Source: Pseudobutyrivibrio sp. ACV-2 (GTDB lineage Bacteria; Bacillota; Clostridia; Lachnospirales; Lachnospiraceae). From it: a stretch of 33,466 nucleotides of DNA. Numbering within the stretch: the stretch's first letter is position 1; the number at the start of each line of letters is the position of its first letter. Location of the stretch: positions 1-33,466 of the forward strand of contig NZ_FNQZ01000023.1 in the NCBI RefSeq assembly GCF_900107545.1, written 5' to 3'. Made by a program: the position numbers and the translations under genes. Positions 16,064 through 22,883 of this stretch are shown here, piece after piece. A model generated the notes under the pieces. It did not search any database, had not been told where the DNA came from, and was given only the letters and a program-made list of their open reading frames with translations.

Positions 16064-16108
16064 TACCTTTCAGCGTAATCTCGATAGAGAGCGTTATGAA
16101 AGGTATTA
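16061..16108. terminator. Stem-loop after the HAD gene
   Basis: TAATACCTTTCA (16061-16072) pairs perfectly with TGAAAGGTATTA (16097-16108), with a small inner TCTC-GATA-GAGA hairpin. No T-run follows, so it is an atypical terminator or a mobile inverted repeat; it starts with the stop codon of the HAD gene. Confidence 0.5.
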
Positions 16109-16235
16109 ATATATACCAAAAAATTAATTGTCGATTGACACATAATATATAAAATACAAAATTACGCACAGTTTGATAGAGGATAATGAGAACAGCCAAT
16201 TCTTCGAGAAACTAAGTGATTATTCCGGCCCTCCC

Positions 16236-16324
16236 AGAGCCACCTGTCCGGACTTTGAGAGCCACCATTCCGGAGAATGAGAGCCACTGATTCCGGAGTT
16301 TTGGAGCCACCTTGCGGCCACTGA
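16236..16324 (+). repeat. Four direct repeats, IS21-like terminal array
   Basis: Four degenerate copies of AGAGCCACC-N2-TCCGGA-N4-G start at 16236, 16258, 16280 and 16303, a 22-23 bp period. Multiple short internal repeats at the ends are characteristic of IS21-family elements. A truncated istA-like frame begins 70 bases later in the expected orientation, which supports this. The stretch from 16109 to 16235 is AT-rich and shows nothing else. Confidence 0.6.
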
Positions 16325-16392
16325 ATCATATATTCCTTTATACTGTACGTGCATGCCTTCAGCGTGACTACAGATAAAGGAGGGTCAAATCT

Positions 16393-16479
16393 ATGACCAA
16401 GTATCGTGAGATCCTTCGGCTAAAAAACCAGGGATCATACAGCACTCTGGCATCTCAGGATGATATGGATCGATTCTAG
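16393..16479 (+). pseudogene. istA (IS21 transposase) 5' fragment
   Basis: A 28-codon frame with an AAGGAGGG ribosome binding site (16378-16385) starts MTKYREILRLKNQG, the common N-terminus of IS21 IstA proteins. The expected next part, a helix-turn-helix with S...IA....SRNTV, is replaced by unrelated residues and a stop at 16477. The deletion joins the IS end to the Rrf2 control region and marks the left border of the radical-SAM island. Confidence 0.6.
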
Positions 16480-16497
16480 AAGGGATAATCGTACCTT

Positions 16498-16536
16498 ATT
16501 GTGACTATTGGAATTACAACGAAAATGATTTAAGAT
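16498..16536 (+). promoter_or_regulatory. rrf2 promoter with RTTGT-N13-ACAAC operator
   Basis: ATTGT (16498-16502), 13 bases and ACAAC (16516-16520) form the same 23-bp dyad seen twice before the cupin gene. The probable promoter TTGGAA (16508-16513), 17 bases, TAAGAT (16531-16536) overlaps it, so binding would block RNA polymerase. This suggests autorepression by the Rrf2 protein. Confidence 0.6.
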
Positions 16537-16557
16537 AGAGTCGATGGAGGTGTCAGA

Positions 16558-16992
16558 ATGCAGATTTCAAGCAGATTTACAATAGCGGTTCATGTGCTTA
16601 TAGCAATTGAAACATTTAAGAATGACCATAAAATCACCAGTGAATTTCTTGCATCCAGCGCAAATGTAAATCCGACGGTAATCAGAAGACTTTTGCAGCA
16701 GCTGAAGAAGGCGGAGATTGTAACAGTGAAGCGGGGAAGCGGCGGTGCCGATATAGAGAAATCCTTGACGGAGATAACGCTTCTGGATGTTTACAATGCC
16801 GTGGAGCCTGTCGAAAATGGACAGTTGTTTCATTTCCATGAGAATCCGAATGAGTTATGCCCTGTGGGACGGAACATTCACAGGATCATGGATCACAGGC
16901 TTGAAGAAATACAGAATGCCATGGAAGATAAAATGCGGCGAATAACCATAGCTGATGTAATGGCGGATGCGAACAAGCTGATAGAATTTTAA
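16558..16992 (+). CDS. Rrf2-family transcriptional regulator
   Basis: A 144-residue regulator of the Rrf2 family. The N-terminal winged helix reads ISSRFTIAVHVLIAIETF, then SEFLASSANVNPTVIRRLLQQL as the recognition helix. KRGSGGADIEKSLTEITLLDVYNAVE is the family's wing and dimer helix. It has a single cysteine (in ELCPVGRNI), unlike the three-cysteine iron-sulfur members IscR and NsrR, so it is closer to the YwnA-like group whose signals are largely unknown. GGAGGTG precedes the ATG. Base composition is richer in G and C than the flanking genes, in line with transfer. Three matching dyads on its own and the cupin promoter are its probable operators. Confidence 0.88.
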   Translation: MQISSRFTIAVHVLIAIETFKNDHKITSEFLASSANVNPTVIRRLLQQLKKAEIVTVKRGSGGADIEKSLTEITLLDVYNAVEPVENGQLFHFHENPNELCPVGRNIHRIMDHRLEEIQNAMEDKMRRITIADVMADANKLIEF

Positions 16993-17000
16993 AAAGTTTT

Positions 17001-17065
17001 GTTGTAACACTTGACATCACAACAGGGCAGTGGTACACTTCCGTTGTATCAATCAATATCACAAC
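17001..17065 (+). promoter_or_regulatory. Cupin promoter with two Rrf2-type operators
   Basis: Two GTTGT-N13-ACAAC dyads start at 17001 and 17043, 42 bp apart (four helical turns). A perfect -35 box TTGACA (17011-17016) lies inside the first and TACACT (17034-17039) is the -10 after a 17-base spacer. The inferred start, about 17046, lies inside the second. This is a textbook double-operator repression layout. Confidence 0.7.
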
Positions 17066-17082
17066 AAGTGGAGGTATCAGAA

Positions 17083-17436
17083 ATGTCTAACTATAGTAAG
17101 GTAAGTGTTGCAAACGATCCGAGAACTGAACTTCATAATCAGCTGGGACTTACAGGGGCTGAGATCAGCATCAACCATCTTCCGGCAGGTGCGAGTGTTC
17201 CTTTTGTTCATTATCATAAGACCAATGAAGAGATTTACATCATTCTTTCCGGCAAGGGAAAAGCGGTAGTTGACGGTGAGGATATAGAGCTTTCTGCCGG
17301 TGATATCGTGCGTATTGCGCCGGATGGGAAAAGACAGTTCTTCGCGGCAGATGATTCTGAGATCAGCTATGCCTGTATCCAGGTGAAGGCAGGTTCTCTT
17401 GAAGCGTATACCGCCGACGATGCAGTAATCGAGTAA
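17083..17436 (+). CDS. Small cupin-domain protein
   Basis: A 117-residue single-domain cupin. The ATG at 17083, after GTGGAGG, is chosen; a longer frame from 17011 would start inside the promoter. The metal site is visible as HYHKTNEEIY (motif 1: two His and a Glu) and in motif 2 the usual G(D)IV..PDGKRQF, where the expected final histidine is replaced by Lys/Arg-Gln. Metal binding may therefore be altered. Similar small cupins sense or isomerise small molecules. The gene is under two Rrf2-type operators and is followed by a terminator just before the radical-SAM pair. Its role with those genes is unknown. Confidence 0.8.
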   Translation: MSNYSKVSVANDPRTELHNQLGLTGAEISINHLPAGASVPFVHYHKTNEEIYIILSGKGKAVVDGEDIELSAGDIVRIAPDGKRQFFAADDSEISYACIQVKAGSLEAYTADDAVIE

Positions 17437-17448
17437 GTATGAGTTTTA

Positions 17449-17489
17449 AAGTTGTGGGCATTTCTGCAAGCAGATGTCCATAACTTTTT
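17449..17489 (+). terminator. Terminator or attenuator between cupin and radical-SAM genes
   Basis: AAGTTGTGG (17449-17457) pairs with CCATAACTT (17478-17486), with one G-U pair and an inner CTGC/GCAG helix, followed by Ts. It ends only 12 bases before the next start codon. No other promoter is evident before that gene, so the stem-loop may attenuate rather than fully end transcription. Confidence 0.65.
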
Positions 17490-17501
17490 ATGTGGAGAGC
17501 T

Positions 17502-18191
17502 ATGAGTGTTTGTATAAAAGATAATATCCAGAATATGAACCTTGTCATCGGCTGCACGGTAGGCTGCGATTATTGCTATGCGCGGAATAATGTGAAGCGG
17601 TGGCATATGATACCGGATTTTAGTAAGCCTGAATTTTTTGAAGGCAAGCTTAAAATGATGGACAAGGCAAGACCGCAGAATTTCCTTCTGACCGGTATGA
17701 GTGATCTTTCGGGATGGAAAGAAGAATGGCGAGAAGAGGTGTTTGAAAAGATCCGGAAAAATCCGCAGCATCAGTTTTTATTTTTGTCAAAAAGGCCTGA
17801 TCTCCTGGATTTTGAAACGGATCTTGAGAACGCCTGGTTTGGGGTGACGGTTACCAGAAGATCAGAACTCTGGCGCATTGAAGCATTGAGGAATCATGTA
17901 AGGGCAAAGCATTATCATGTGACCTTTGAGCCGCTTTTTGATGATCCTGGAGAGGTCGATCTTTCTAGTATTGATTGGATCGTTGTAGGAACCATGACAG
18001 GCGCTCAGAGGAGAAAAATCCGTACTGAGCCGGAATGGGCATGGTCGCTTACGGATCAGGCGCATCAAAGGAATATACCTGTTTTTATGAAGGAAGATCT
18101 TGAATCGATCATAGGCGATGGAAATATGGTGCAGGAATTTCCTGAAGCATTTGAGAAGGTATTGGAGGTACAGCGGGCATGGAAGAAGTGA
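17502..18191 (+). CDS. Radical SAM mobile pair protein A (DUF5131-like)
   Basis: A 229-residue radical-SAM-type protein; the ATG at 17502 is used because GGAGAG precedes it. The cluster motif is GCTVGCDYCYA (C-X3-C-X2-C), which holds the SAM-binding [4Fe-4S] cluster. The following segments FLLTGMSDLSGW, FLFLSKRPD, WFGVTV, HVTFEPLFDD and IDWIVVGTMTG match the DUF5131 (phage Gp37/Gp68) family. The N-terminal type and the paired partner fit 'radical SAM mobile pair protein A'. The reaction is unknown. Its stop overlaps the start of protein B by 13 bases, so the two are coupled. It lies in a GC-richer island. Confidence 0.8.
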   Translation: MSVCIKDNIQNMNLVIGCTVGCDYCYARNNVKRWHMIPDFSKPEFFEGKLKMMDKARPQNFLLTGMSDLSGWKEEWREEVFEKIRKNPQHQFLFLSKRPDLLDFETDLENAWFGVTVTRRSELWRIEALRNHVRAKHYHVTFEPLFDDPGEVDLSSIDWIVVGTMTGAQRRKIRTEPEWAWSLTDQAHQRNIPVFMKEDLESIIGDGNMVQEFPEAFEKVLEVQRAWKK

Positions 18192-19093
18192 GAACGGAAG
18201 ATATCCTGATAAGGGATGTGGAAACCAAAAATATCATGACAAAGTCAAACTTGCCGGTGGGAGGGTATTCTGTGAATCCGTATGTCGGATGCACGCACGC
18301 CTGCAAGTATTGTTACGCTTCTTTCATGAAAAGGTTTACAGGACATACGGAAGAGTGGGGAACATTTCTTGATATCAAGCACTGGCCTGAAATCAAGCAC
18401 CCTGAGAAATATGCCGGACAGCGCGTTGTGATCGGCTCCGTGACAGACGGGTATAATCCGCAGGAAAAAGAGTTTGGAAACACAAGGAAACTGCTTGAAC
18501 AGCTGCGGGGGAGCGGAGCAGATATTCTGATCTGCACAAAATCCGACCTTGTGGTGAGAGATATTGACCTGCTAAAAGAGCTCGGACAGGTAACAGTATC
18601 GTGGTCGATCAATACGCTGGACGAGAAGTTCAAGGACGATATGGATGCAGCGGTTTCCATTGAACGAAGGATTGCTGCGATGAAGCAGATATATGACGCC
18701 GGTATCAGGACAGTATGCTTTGTATCCCCAGTATTTCCGGGCATTACGGATTTTGAGGCTATCTTTGAACGTGTAAAAGACCAATGTGATCTGTTTTGGC
18801 TGGAGAATCTTAATCTGAGAGGCGGATTTAAGAATACCGTTATGGACTATATCGCTGAAGAGTATCCTGATTTAGTGCCGCTCTATGATGAGATTTATAA
18901 CAAGCATAACAGAAGCTATTTCGAGGCTCTGGAAAACAAAGCCGAGAAACTTGCCGAGAAGTATGATTGCCCGTTTGTGGATAATGAAATGCCTTATGGA
19001 AGGGTTCCGCAGGGGCATCCGGTAATCGTGGATTATTTTTATCATGAAGAAATCCGCGGATCCGATAATACAGGAAAAAGAAAGCGCAAATAG
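18179..19093 (+). CDS. Radical SAM mobile pair protein B (SplB-like)
   Basis: A 304-residue radical SAM enzyme. The N-terminal segment MTKSNLPVGGYSVNPYVGC leads into CTHACKYCYA, a C-X3-C-X2-C cluster motif. It is followed by VIGSVTDGYNPQEK, ILICTKSDLVVRDIDLL and VSWSINTLDE, the COG1533/SplB-like barrel found in 'radical SAM mobile pair protein B'. The C-terminus ends in a basic GKRKRK tail. Translation is probably coupled to protein A through the 13-base overlap. In the families I know, the A/B pair travels between genomes and is accompanied by a MarR-type regulator; here an Rrf2 protein and a cupin precede it. Substrate and product are unknown. Confidence 0.82.
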   Translation: MEEVRTEDILIRDVETKNIMTKSNLPVGGYSVNPYVGCTHACKYCYASFMKRFTGHTEEWGTFLDIKHWPEIKHPEKYAGQRVVIGSVTDGYNPQEKEFGNTRKLLEQLRGSGADILICTKSDLVVRDIDLLKELGQVTVSWSINTLDEKFKDDMDAAVSIERRIAAMKQIYDAGIRTVCFVSPVFPGITDFEAIFERVKDQCDLFWLENLNLRGGFKNTVMDYIAEEYPDLVPLYDEIYNKHNRSYFEALENKAEKLAEKYDCPFVDNEMPYGRVPQGHPVIVDYFYHEEIRGSDNTGKRKRK

Positions 19094-19123
19094 CGCGTAT
19101 AAACAAAGTGAAATGTTTTTAAG

Positions 19124-19150
19124 AAGAATCGGGAGACCGGTTCTTTTCTT
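19124..19150 (+). terminator. Terminator of the radical-SAM operon
   Basis: AAGAATCGG (19124-19132), a GAGA loop and CCGGTTCTT (19137-19145) form a 9-bp stem with one wobble, followed by a T-rich tail. Confidence 0.8.
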
Positions 19151-19152
19151 TT

Positions 19153-19539
19153 CTCACCCCAGAAGACGATGTTGAACTTACAGACTATCTTTGGCCAATC
19201 GTTCGAGAGATAATAAAGACTGCTATTGAGAATGAGCAGAACCTTATTGTTGAAGGCTGCAATATACCTTTTGATTGGAGGAATAGTTTTGGTGAGCAGT
19301 ATCTTCAGTCGATAAGATTCATCTGCCTTGCTATGTCAGATGAATATATAGATTCGCATTTTGAAGAAATAAAATCACATGCCTCTGATATCGAAAAAAG
19401 GCTTGATGATTCTTATTGTACAGCTGAACAAATGAAACAAGATAATCATCAGGTCATAGATGGATACAGATCTAATGGAGAACAGATTACCATAATCACA
19501 GAAAACTATGATGATTCGATAAGGGAAGTTTTTGATTAA
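19153..19539 (+). pseudogene. Nucleotide kinase-like gene lacking its 5' end
   Basis: A frame open from about 19153 to TAA 19537-19539 (about 128 residues). It contains YLWPIVREIIKTAIENEQNL, then IVEGCNIPFDW, IRFICLAMSDEYI and a helix with HFEEIKSHASDIEKRLDD. This pattern (substrate-lid and 'vEG..i' strand) belongs to small P-loop kinases. The P-loop and first third are absent, and there is no start codon with a ribosome binding site at the beginning. The homology begins right after the radical-SAM terminator, so arrival of the island probably cut the gene. Codon use returns to the AT-rich type of the surrounding chromosome. Confidence 0.55.
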
Positions 19540-19619
19540 CAAATTCAAATTGAACAAAATCGCTGCGCGATGGCCTGCCAGGGCTGTGGCGCAGTTTTAT
19601 CTTTAATGACAATTAAAAA

Positions 19620-19695
19620 GCAGTGGAAGTACTTTTCGTAATTCGGTATTGTTAAGTTACCACACAAAACAACTGAATACGGAAAGCCCCACTGC
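19620..19695. repeat. Long imperfect inverted repeat, IS leader or MITE-like
   Basis: GCAGTGG (19620-19626) pairs with CCACTGC (19689-19695). Inside, the CTTTTCGTAATTC and GTATTGTT segments pair with AACAAC and GAATACGGAAAG, with few bulges. A GC-rich hairpin CTGCGC...GCGCAG followed by Ts lies just before it (about 19563-19596). An ATG at 19698 gives only six codons. This looks like the 5' leader of an insertion sequence whose transposase gene has been lost. Confidence 0.5.
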
Positions 19696-19755
19696 CTATG
19701 AAAACGTTACGTTATTGATAAATAGTGAATATTAGATGCACTGAATCACAGAACA

Positions 19756-19955
19756 GCTTTTTATATTTTATGTGTCAAAACGACAGCTTTTTATATTTTA
19801 TGTGTCATTTTTGGGCGGCTTTTTATATTTTATCTGTCAATCCGACATCATTTTATACGTTATGTGTCACAAAATCGCATAAAATGACCGATAAAAGTGA
19901 TCCCTTTGTACCTTTTTATACGTTATGTATCACACATTTTATATGTTATGTGTCA
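19756..19955 (+). repeat. Six degenerate repeats ending TTATGTGTCA, IS21-like array
   Basis: Copies of a GCTTTTTATATTTTATGTGTCA-like unit end at 19777, 19807, 19839, 19869, 19932 and 19955, mostly 30-32 bp apart. Spacers are short and part of the unit, so this is not a CRISPR array. Similar arrays of TGACACATAA-type repeats occur at ends of IS21-family elements; no transposase gene remains. The stretch 19540-20155 holds no intact gene. Confidence 0.6.
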
Positions 19956-20065
19956 AATGACATTCTTCATTTAAAGAATGGGGCATTATATTAAGCCTTC
20001 TATCTATGCGTATAATTTAAGTTATATGTTTAGCTCGAACTTCCTACTAATAGATACCTAGACGT

Positions 20066-20100
20066 ATGACATTTATCATTAAAAAAATGACATTAATCAA
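20066..20100 (+). promoter_or_regulatory. Two tandem ATGACATT-WATCA sites before a membrane protein gene
   Basis: ATGACATTTATCA (from 20066) and ATGACATTAATCA (from 20087) are direct repeats 21 bp apart, two helical turns. They lie 56-90 bases upstream of the membrane protein start. Tandem repeats at this spacing are typical of LytTR- or response-regulator-type activators, but no such regulator is encoded nearby. Confidence 0.4.
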
Positions 20101-20155
20101 TGGTATATTATGCTTTGATTGAATAAAATTATTATATCTTAACAAAGGAGATGTA

Positions 20156-20590
20156 ATGATTATGGAACGTTTTGGGGTATCAATGATTTGCTTTTGGATT
20201 TGCTATGTTTTAGTTACTTGGGTTGGAATTGCACACACTATTTTTAATATAAAGGTGTTGCATATGAAGTCCATGAAAGAGAGCCCAGGAATGGGCGAAG
20301 GATACGAAAGAACCAAACCTTGGCATCCACTCTACAATATTATCTTGTTCTCACTATTTGGATTTATTTATGTTAATAGCCTTTCAGTGCCTACAATTTC
20401 AGCAGCACTAATTACAGGTGCTATCTGGGCTGGCATCTGTATAATTTTTGATTTAGTCGGATGGGTGCTAATTAAACACCCATGGAGACTTACATTTAGA
20501 GAATTCTATATTGATTATCAGCCATGGATCACACTAATTTATCTTGCAATATTTATGGGGCCTGTTGTTGGTTATTTTTTTGTAAGGTAA
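20156..20590 (+). CDS. Unrecognised four-helix membrane protein
   Basis: I do not recognise the family. The 144-residue protein has about four hydrophobic segments, roughly at residues 5-28, 58-76, 80-105 and 125-144. The loop between the first two is charged, with KSMKESPGMGEGYERTKPWHP. A tryptophan/histidine-rich loop KHPWRLTFREFYIDYQPW precedes the last helix. AAAGGAG lies 5 bases before the ATG at 20156; an ATG at 20162 is the alternative. It stands alone between IS debris and a strong terminator, with tandem direct repeats in the promoter region. The real gene-like start, stop and terminator argue that it is expressed. Confidence 0.6.
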   Translation: MIMERFGVSMICFWICYVLVTWVGIAHTIFNIKVLHMKSMKESPGMGEGYERTKPWHPLYNIILFSLFGFIYVNSLSVPTISAALITGAIWAGICIIFDLVGWVLIKHPWRLTFREFYIDYQPWITLIYLAIFMGPVVGYFFVR

Positions 20591-20619
20591 TATCCCTATA
20601 ATATTTGTATAAGCACAAC

Positions 20620-20651
20620 ATCCCTCCAGATCTTTGTCTGGAGGGATTTTT
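20620..20651 (+). terminator. Strong intrinsic terminator
   Basis: ATCCCTCCAGA (20620-20630) pairs perfectly with TCTGGAGGGAT (20637-20647) around a 6-base loop, followed by Ts. It ends the membrane protein transcript. Confidence 0.9.
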
Positions 20652-21055
20652 AACTGTACTAACTGGACTATAATTTGAGGTATAGTTAATCTTTTTTCTT
20701 TTTCCGATAGATAAGGCACAATTATTGAACTATTCACTCAATTGTTCTATAATACACTTCATAAAAAGAAATAAGAACCGCCAAATTTGTTGTAAATACA
20801 GCGTTTATCCGACATTCAGATAAACTCTATAATTGCTCCTATTTTGTATAATTTCGTGAATTTCCGAATTATTCACACAGATAAATTAATATTTAACCGC
20901 AAGATATAGTGGTACTCTATTGCCATCACACTATATATAGTGCATTCAGCATTCACAATGTCGGCATTCACAATGTCTTGCCTATAGTTGTTGTGCTTAA
21001 GCACTATCCACATTCACTTTAGATTCTCTTTTGGTTGCGTTAACTATGTCAAATC
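20652..21055. other. Intergenic stretch with short repeats, no gene seen
   Basis: AT-rich sequence with no supported reading frame. It holds a perfect palindrome CACTATATATAGTG (20929-20942) followed by two tandem copies of GCATTCACAATGTC (20949-20962 and 20964-20977), with a partial third copy in front. These could be protein binding sites, but nothing near them shows which gene they would serve. Confidence 0.5.
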
Positions 21056-21481
21056 TTATAAAAGTTTCCCTCGCATAAAGAACCAGGTCATAAATGCCAT
21101 AGAAATAAGAAAAAAACCGGCAGGTTCAAGAATACTTCCTTGGACACATCGTCTAGGATTCTCTCCATTAATTCTAATCATAAAACGCTCACTTTCATGA
21201 TTAAAATATCTTCTTTTCTCAAGAAAATACAATCTTCTTTGAGAGCTAGACGTATAATTTATTCCTTCATATTCATAAGTAAAAACAGGATAATACATAT
21301 AATGTTTATAACGATCATTTGGACTATCCACTTTATCTATATATCTTAGAACCGCTTCTACTTTTACATTACATTCACGTAATGTAGCTAAACCTTTTGC
21401 AAATTCTACTGCTAAATCAAAGCAAAATGCAGCTAGACACATGGCTGCCAGCAACATAAAAACTATATTATCGTCAATCAT
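21056..21481 (-). CDS. DUF3592-like membrane protein
   Basis: A 141-residue protein. The start at 21481 is preferred over the longer frame from 21619 because AGGAAAG lies upstream and the extra 46 residues are low-complexity and cross a hairpin. It has an N-terminal membrane helix (IVFMLLAAMCLAAFCFDL), an extracytoplasmic beta domain with YPVFTYEYEGINYTSSSQ and MIRINGENPRRC, and a second helix near the C-terminus. This is the DUF3592 layout (helix, PVF.Y...G..Y domain with a P-x-NP-type motif, helix). The function of the family is unknown. It is next to the XRE/ImmA module but separated by 250 bases, so a link is not shown. Confidence 0.6.
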   Translation of the reverse strand: MIDDNIVFMLLAAMCLAAFCFDLAVEFAKGLATLRECNVKVEAVLRYIDKVDSPNDRYKHYMYYPVFTYEYEGINYTSSSQRRLYFLEKRRYFNHESERFMIRINGENPRRCVQGSILEPAGFFLISMAFMTWFFMRGKLL

Positions 21482-21522
21482 AACTAAATCTTTCCTTTTC
21501 CTGCAATAAAAAAGCCAGCTCC

Positions 21523-21547
21523 ATCGATTTTTCTTTGAAAAATCGAT
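21523..21547. repeat. 11-bp perfect hairpin upstream of the DUF3592 gene
   Basis: ATCGATTTTTC (21523-21533) and GAAAAATCGAT (21537-21547) pair around TTT. On the minus strand a run of six Ts follows 9 bases later, so it may be a terminator or a leader attenuator 40 bases before the DUF3592 start codon. Confidence 0.5.
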
Positions 21548-21739
21548 AAAACCAGCGAAAATACGCACATTTTTGCCATTTACGTATTTCTTGTATTTTA
21601 GTGATGTAGGCGACTCCACGCCTGCATCTGCAAGGCTATTCTAAAAATTTGTGTATTATCTGATAAGATGGTTGAAATTTCTTATAACTCAAACTCAACA
21701 TGAGTTGTCACATCAACAAATGGAACAACCTTATCTTTG

Positions 21740-22438
21740 CTATTTTAGTAAATTTTCTTCTTTTTCATTTATTAAACCTAAGTTCTGAAGTCTATACGAC
21801 ATTGCTTGTTTAGATACGTTAAAATCACTAGACATATTCTTAATCAATTTCCACATGTAATCACGATTATGTCTAGCAAATTTGGCCTGACTGTACCTTT
21901 CTTCATATTCTGCTCTAACCAAATCAGCTGGCATTAAAAAAGATGCTGCACAAACATTTGCTTGCCATTCAATCGTCTTCCATACCCCACTTGAAGTCTT
22001 AATCTTACCGTCGATAGTTCTACTATAAGTTGGGTGCATAATAGTACTATCCTCAGCAATAAAACATTCCTTATGTAAAACATTATGAAAAATCTCATGC
22101 ATAACGGTAAAATTTTCTCGTCCCCTATTCTCTTTTTCTGTTAATGTTTCATCAATTAAAATAGTGCCCTTTTCAACATACACCTTGTACGGTAATAAAC
22201 CTTCATAGTATCTACTTTCTGGCCATACGTATAAATATCCATCGCTAAACGCTGTGACCCCAAGTATTGATTGATCTGGTGTAAGATACTTCCAGTCATA
22301 AGGAACTCCTAGGCATTTTTCGATAACAGCATATACATCAATAGGTTTGGTTTTGTACAATCTCTCCTCATCAAACTTTCTTATCAATTCAATAGCCTTA
22401 TTCTCCAATTCTTCAAGAGAATAATTTGTGCAATGCAT
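21740..22438 (-). CDS. ImmA/IrrE-family metallopeptidase
   Basis: A 232-residue zinc peptidase. The metal site is HEIFH (residues 114-118), with E157 in IEWQANVCAASFLMP as the likely third ligand, the standard ImmA/IrrE arrangement. Downstream, residues 180-230 include a possible second helix-turn-helix (FNVSKQAMSYRLQNLGLI), as in many family members. In ICEBs1, ImmA cleaves the repressor ImmR to release an integrative element; IrrE does the same for DdrO. The gene begins 5 bases after the XRE gene ends, the same order as immR-immA. It most likely cleaves that XRE protein when triggered. The trigger is unknown. Confidence 0.85.
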   Translation of the reverse strand: MHCTNYSLEELENKAIELIRKFDEERLYKTKPIDVYAVIEKCLGVPYDWKYLTPDQSILGVTAFSDGYLYVWPESRYYEGLLPYKVYVEKGTILIDETLTEKENRGRENFTVMHEIFHNVLHKECFIAEDSTIMHPTYSRTIDGKIKTSSGVWKTIEWQANVCAASFLMPADLVRAEYEERYSQAKFARHNRDYMWKLIKNMSSDFNVSKQAMSYRLQNLGLINEKEENLLK

Positions 22439-22443
22439 CGATT

Positions 22444-22815
22444 TTACTCCTTTGCCTCTCGTTCAAGCATATCAATTACTTTTTGCCAAGTAGCATCTGT
22501 TGCGCCATTATCTCTCGCCATTCTCAGAGCCACCCTAGCCTTTTTTGTTCCCATAATATATTCTGGTAAATCTGGTGAAACAGCGTTCTCTTTTTCTCCT
22601 GCAGCAAGATCATACATGTCATTTTTTTCTTTTTCATTAAGTTCTAATATCTCTGCCATCTTCTCCAATTTGTTTTTATCAGGCGGATAACGATGTCCTT
22701 TTTCAATATCACTCATATATGCTGGTGCTATTTCTAGTTCTGCTGCTAGACCACGCAAAGTCATATTTTTTGCTTTACGTTTCTTTTCTACATATTTCCC
22801 AAATTCCCCTGTCAT
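22444..22815 (-). CDS. XRE-family repressor, ImmR-like
   Basis: A 123-residue protein. The ATG at 22815, preceded by GGAAAGGAA, is chosen over 22881. Residues 5-60 are a lambda-repressor-type helix-turn-helix (MTLRGLAAELEIAPAYMSDIEKGHRYPP). The remainder is helical with an ARVALRMARDNGATDATWQ segment, where ImmA-type cleavage could occur. The metallopeptidase gene follows after 5 bases. A dyad-like site in its own promoter (22837-22862) closely resembles two identical 28-bp sites before the DUF4417 operon, so it probably represses both. This is the pattern of a small phage- or ICE-derived control module. Confidence 0.85.
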   Translation of the reverse strand: MTGEFGKYVEKKRKAKNMTLRGLAAELEIAPAYMSDIEKGHRYPPDKNKLEKMAEILELNEKEKNDMYDLAAGEKENAVSPDLPEYIMGTKKARVALRMARDNGATDATWQKVIDMLEREAKE

Positions 22816-22836
22816 AAGCCATTCCTTTCCATATTG

Positions 22837-22862
22837 GTTTATCTGTTCGCTTATATGCTTAC
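22837..22862. promoter_or_regulatory. Candidate XRE operator in its own promoter
   Basis: The 26-base site with core TGTTCGCT matches about 19 of 25 positions of the 28-bp repeats at 24266 and 24345, with one extra base. On the minus strand TTAAAA, 17 bases and TATAAG form a promoter whose -10 box overlaps the site, suggesting autorepression. Confidence 0.6.
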
Positions 22863-22883
22863 ATTTTAATATTTTTAACAAAA

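Noticed and set aside
17367-17771. 134-codon minus-strand frame across cupin and radical SAM A
   Set aside because: It spans a terminator and two supported genes on the other strand.
18313-18744. 143-codon minus-strand frame inside radical SAM gene B
   Set aside because: Antisense to a well supported enzyme; no ribosome site and no family pattern.
19563-19596. tRNA-like GC-rich fold
   Set aside because: It has a simple CTGCGC/GCGCAG hairpin but no anticodon or T-arm pattern; it fits an IS leader or terminator better.
19756-19955. Possible CRISPR array
   Set aside because: The repeats differ from one another, the intervals are short and not unique spacers, and no cas gene is nearby.
20929-20942. 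Palindrome CACTATATATAGTG as an operator
   Set aside because: AT-alternating palindromes arise easily in this AT-rich DNA and no promoter or gene is close enough to support a role.
20988-21200. 70-codon plus-strand frame
   Set aside because: It overlaps the DUF3592 gene antisense, lacks a ribosome site and shows no family features.
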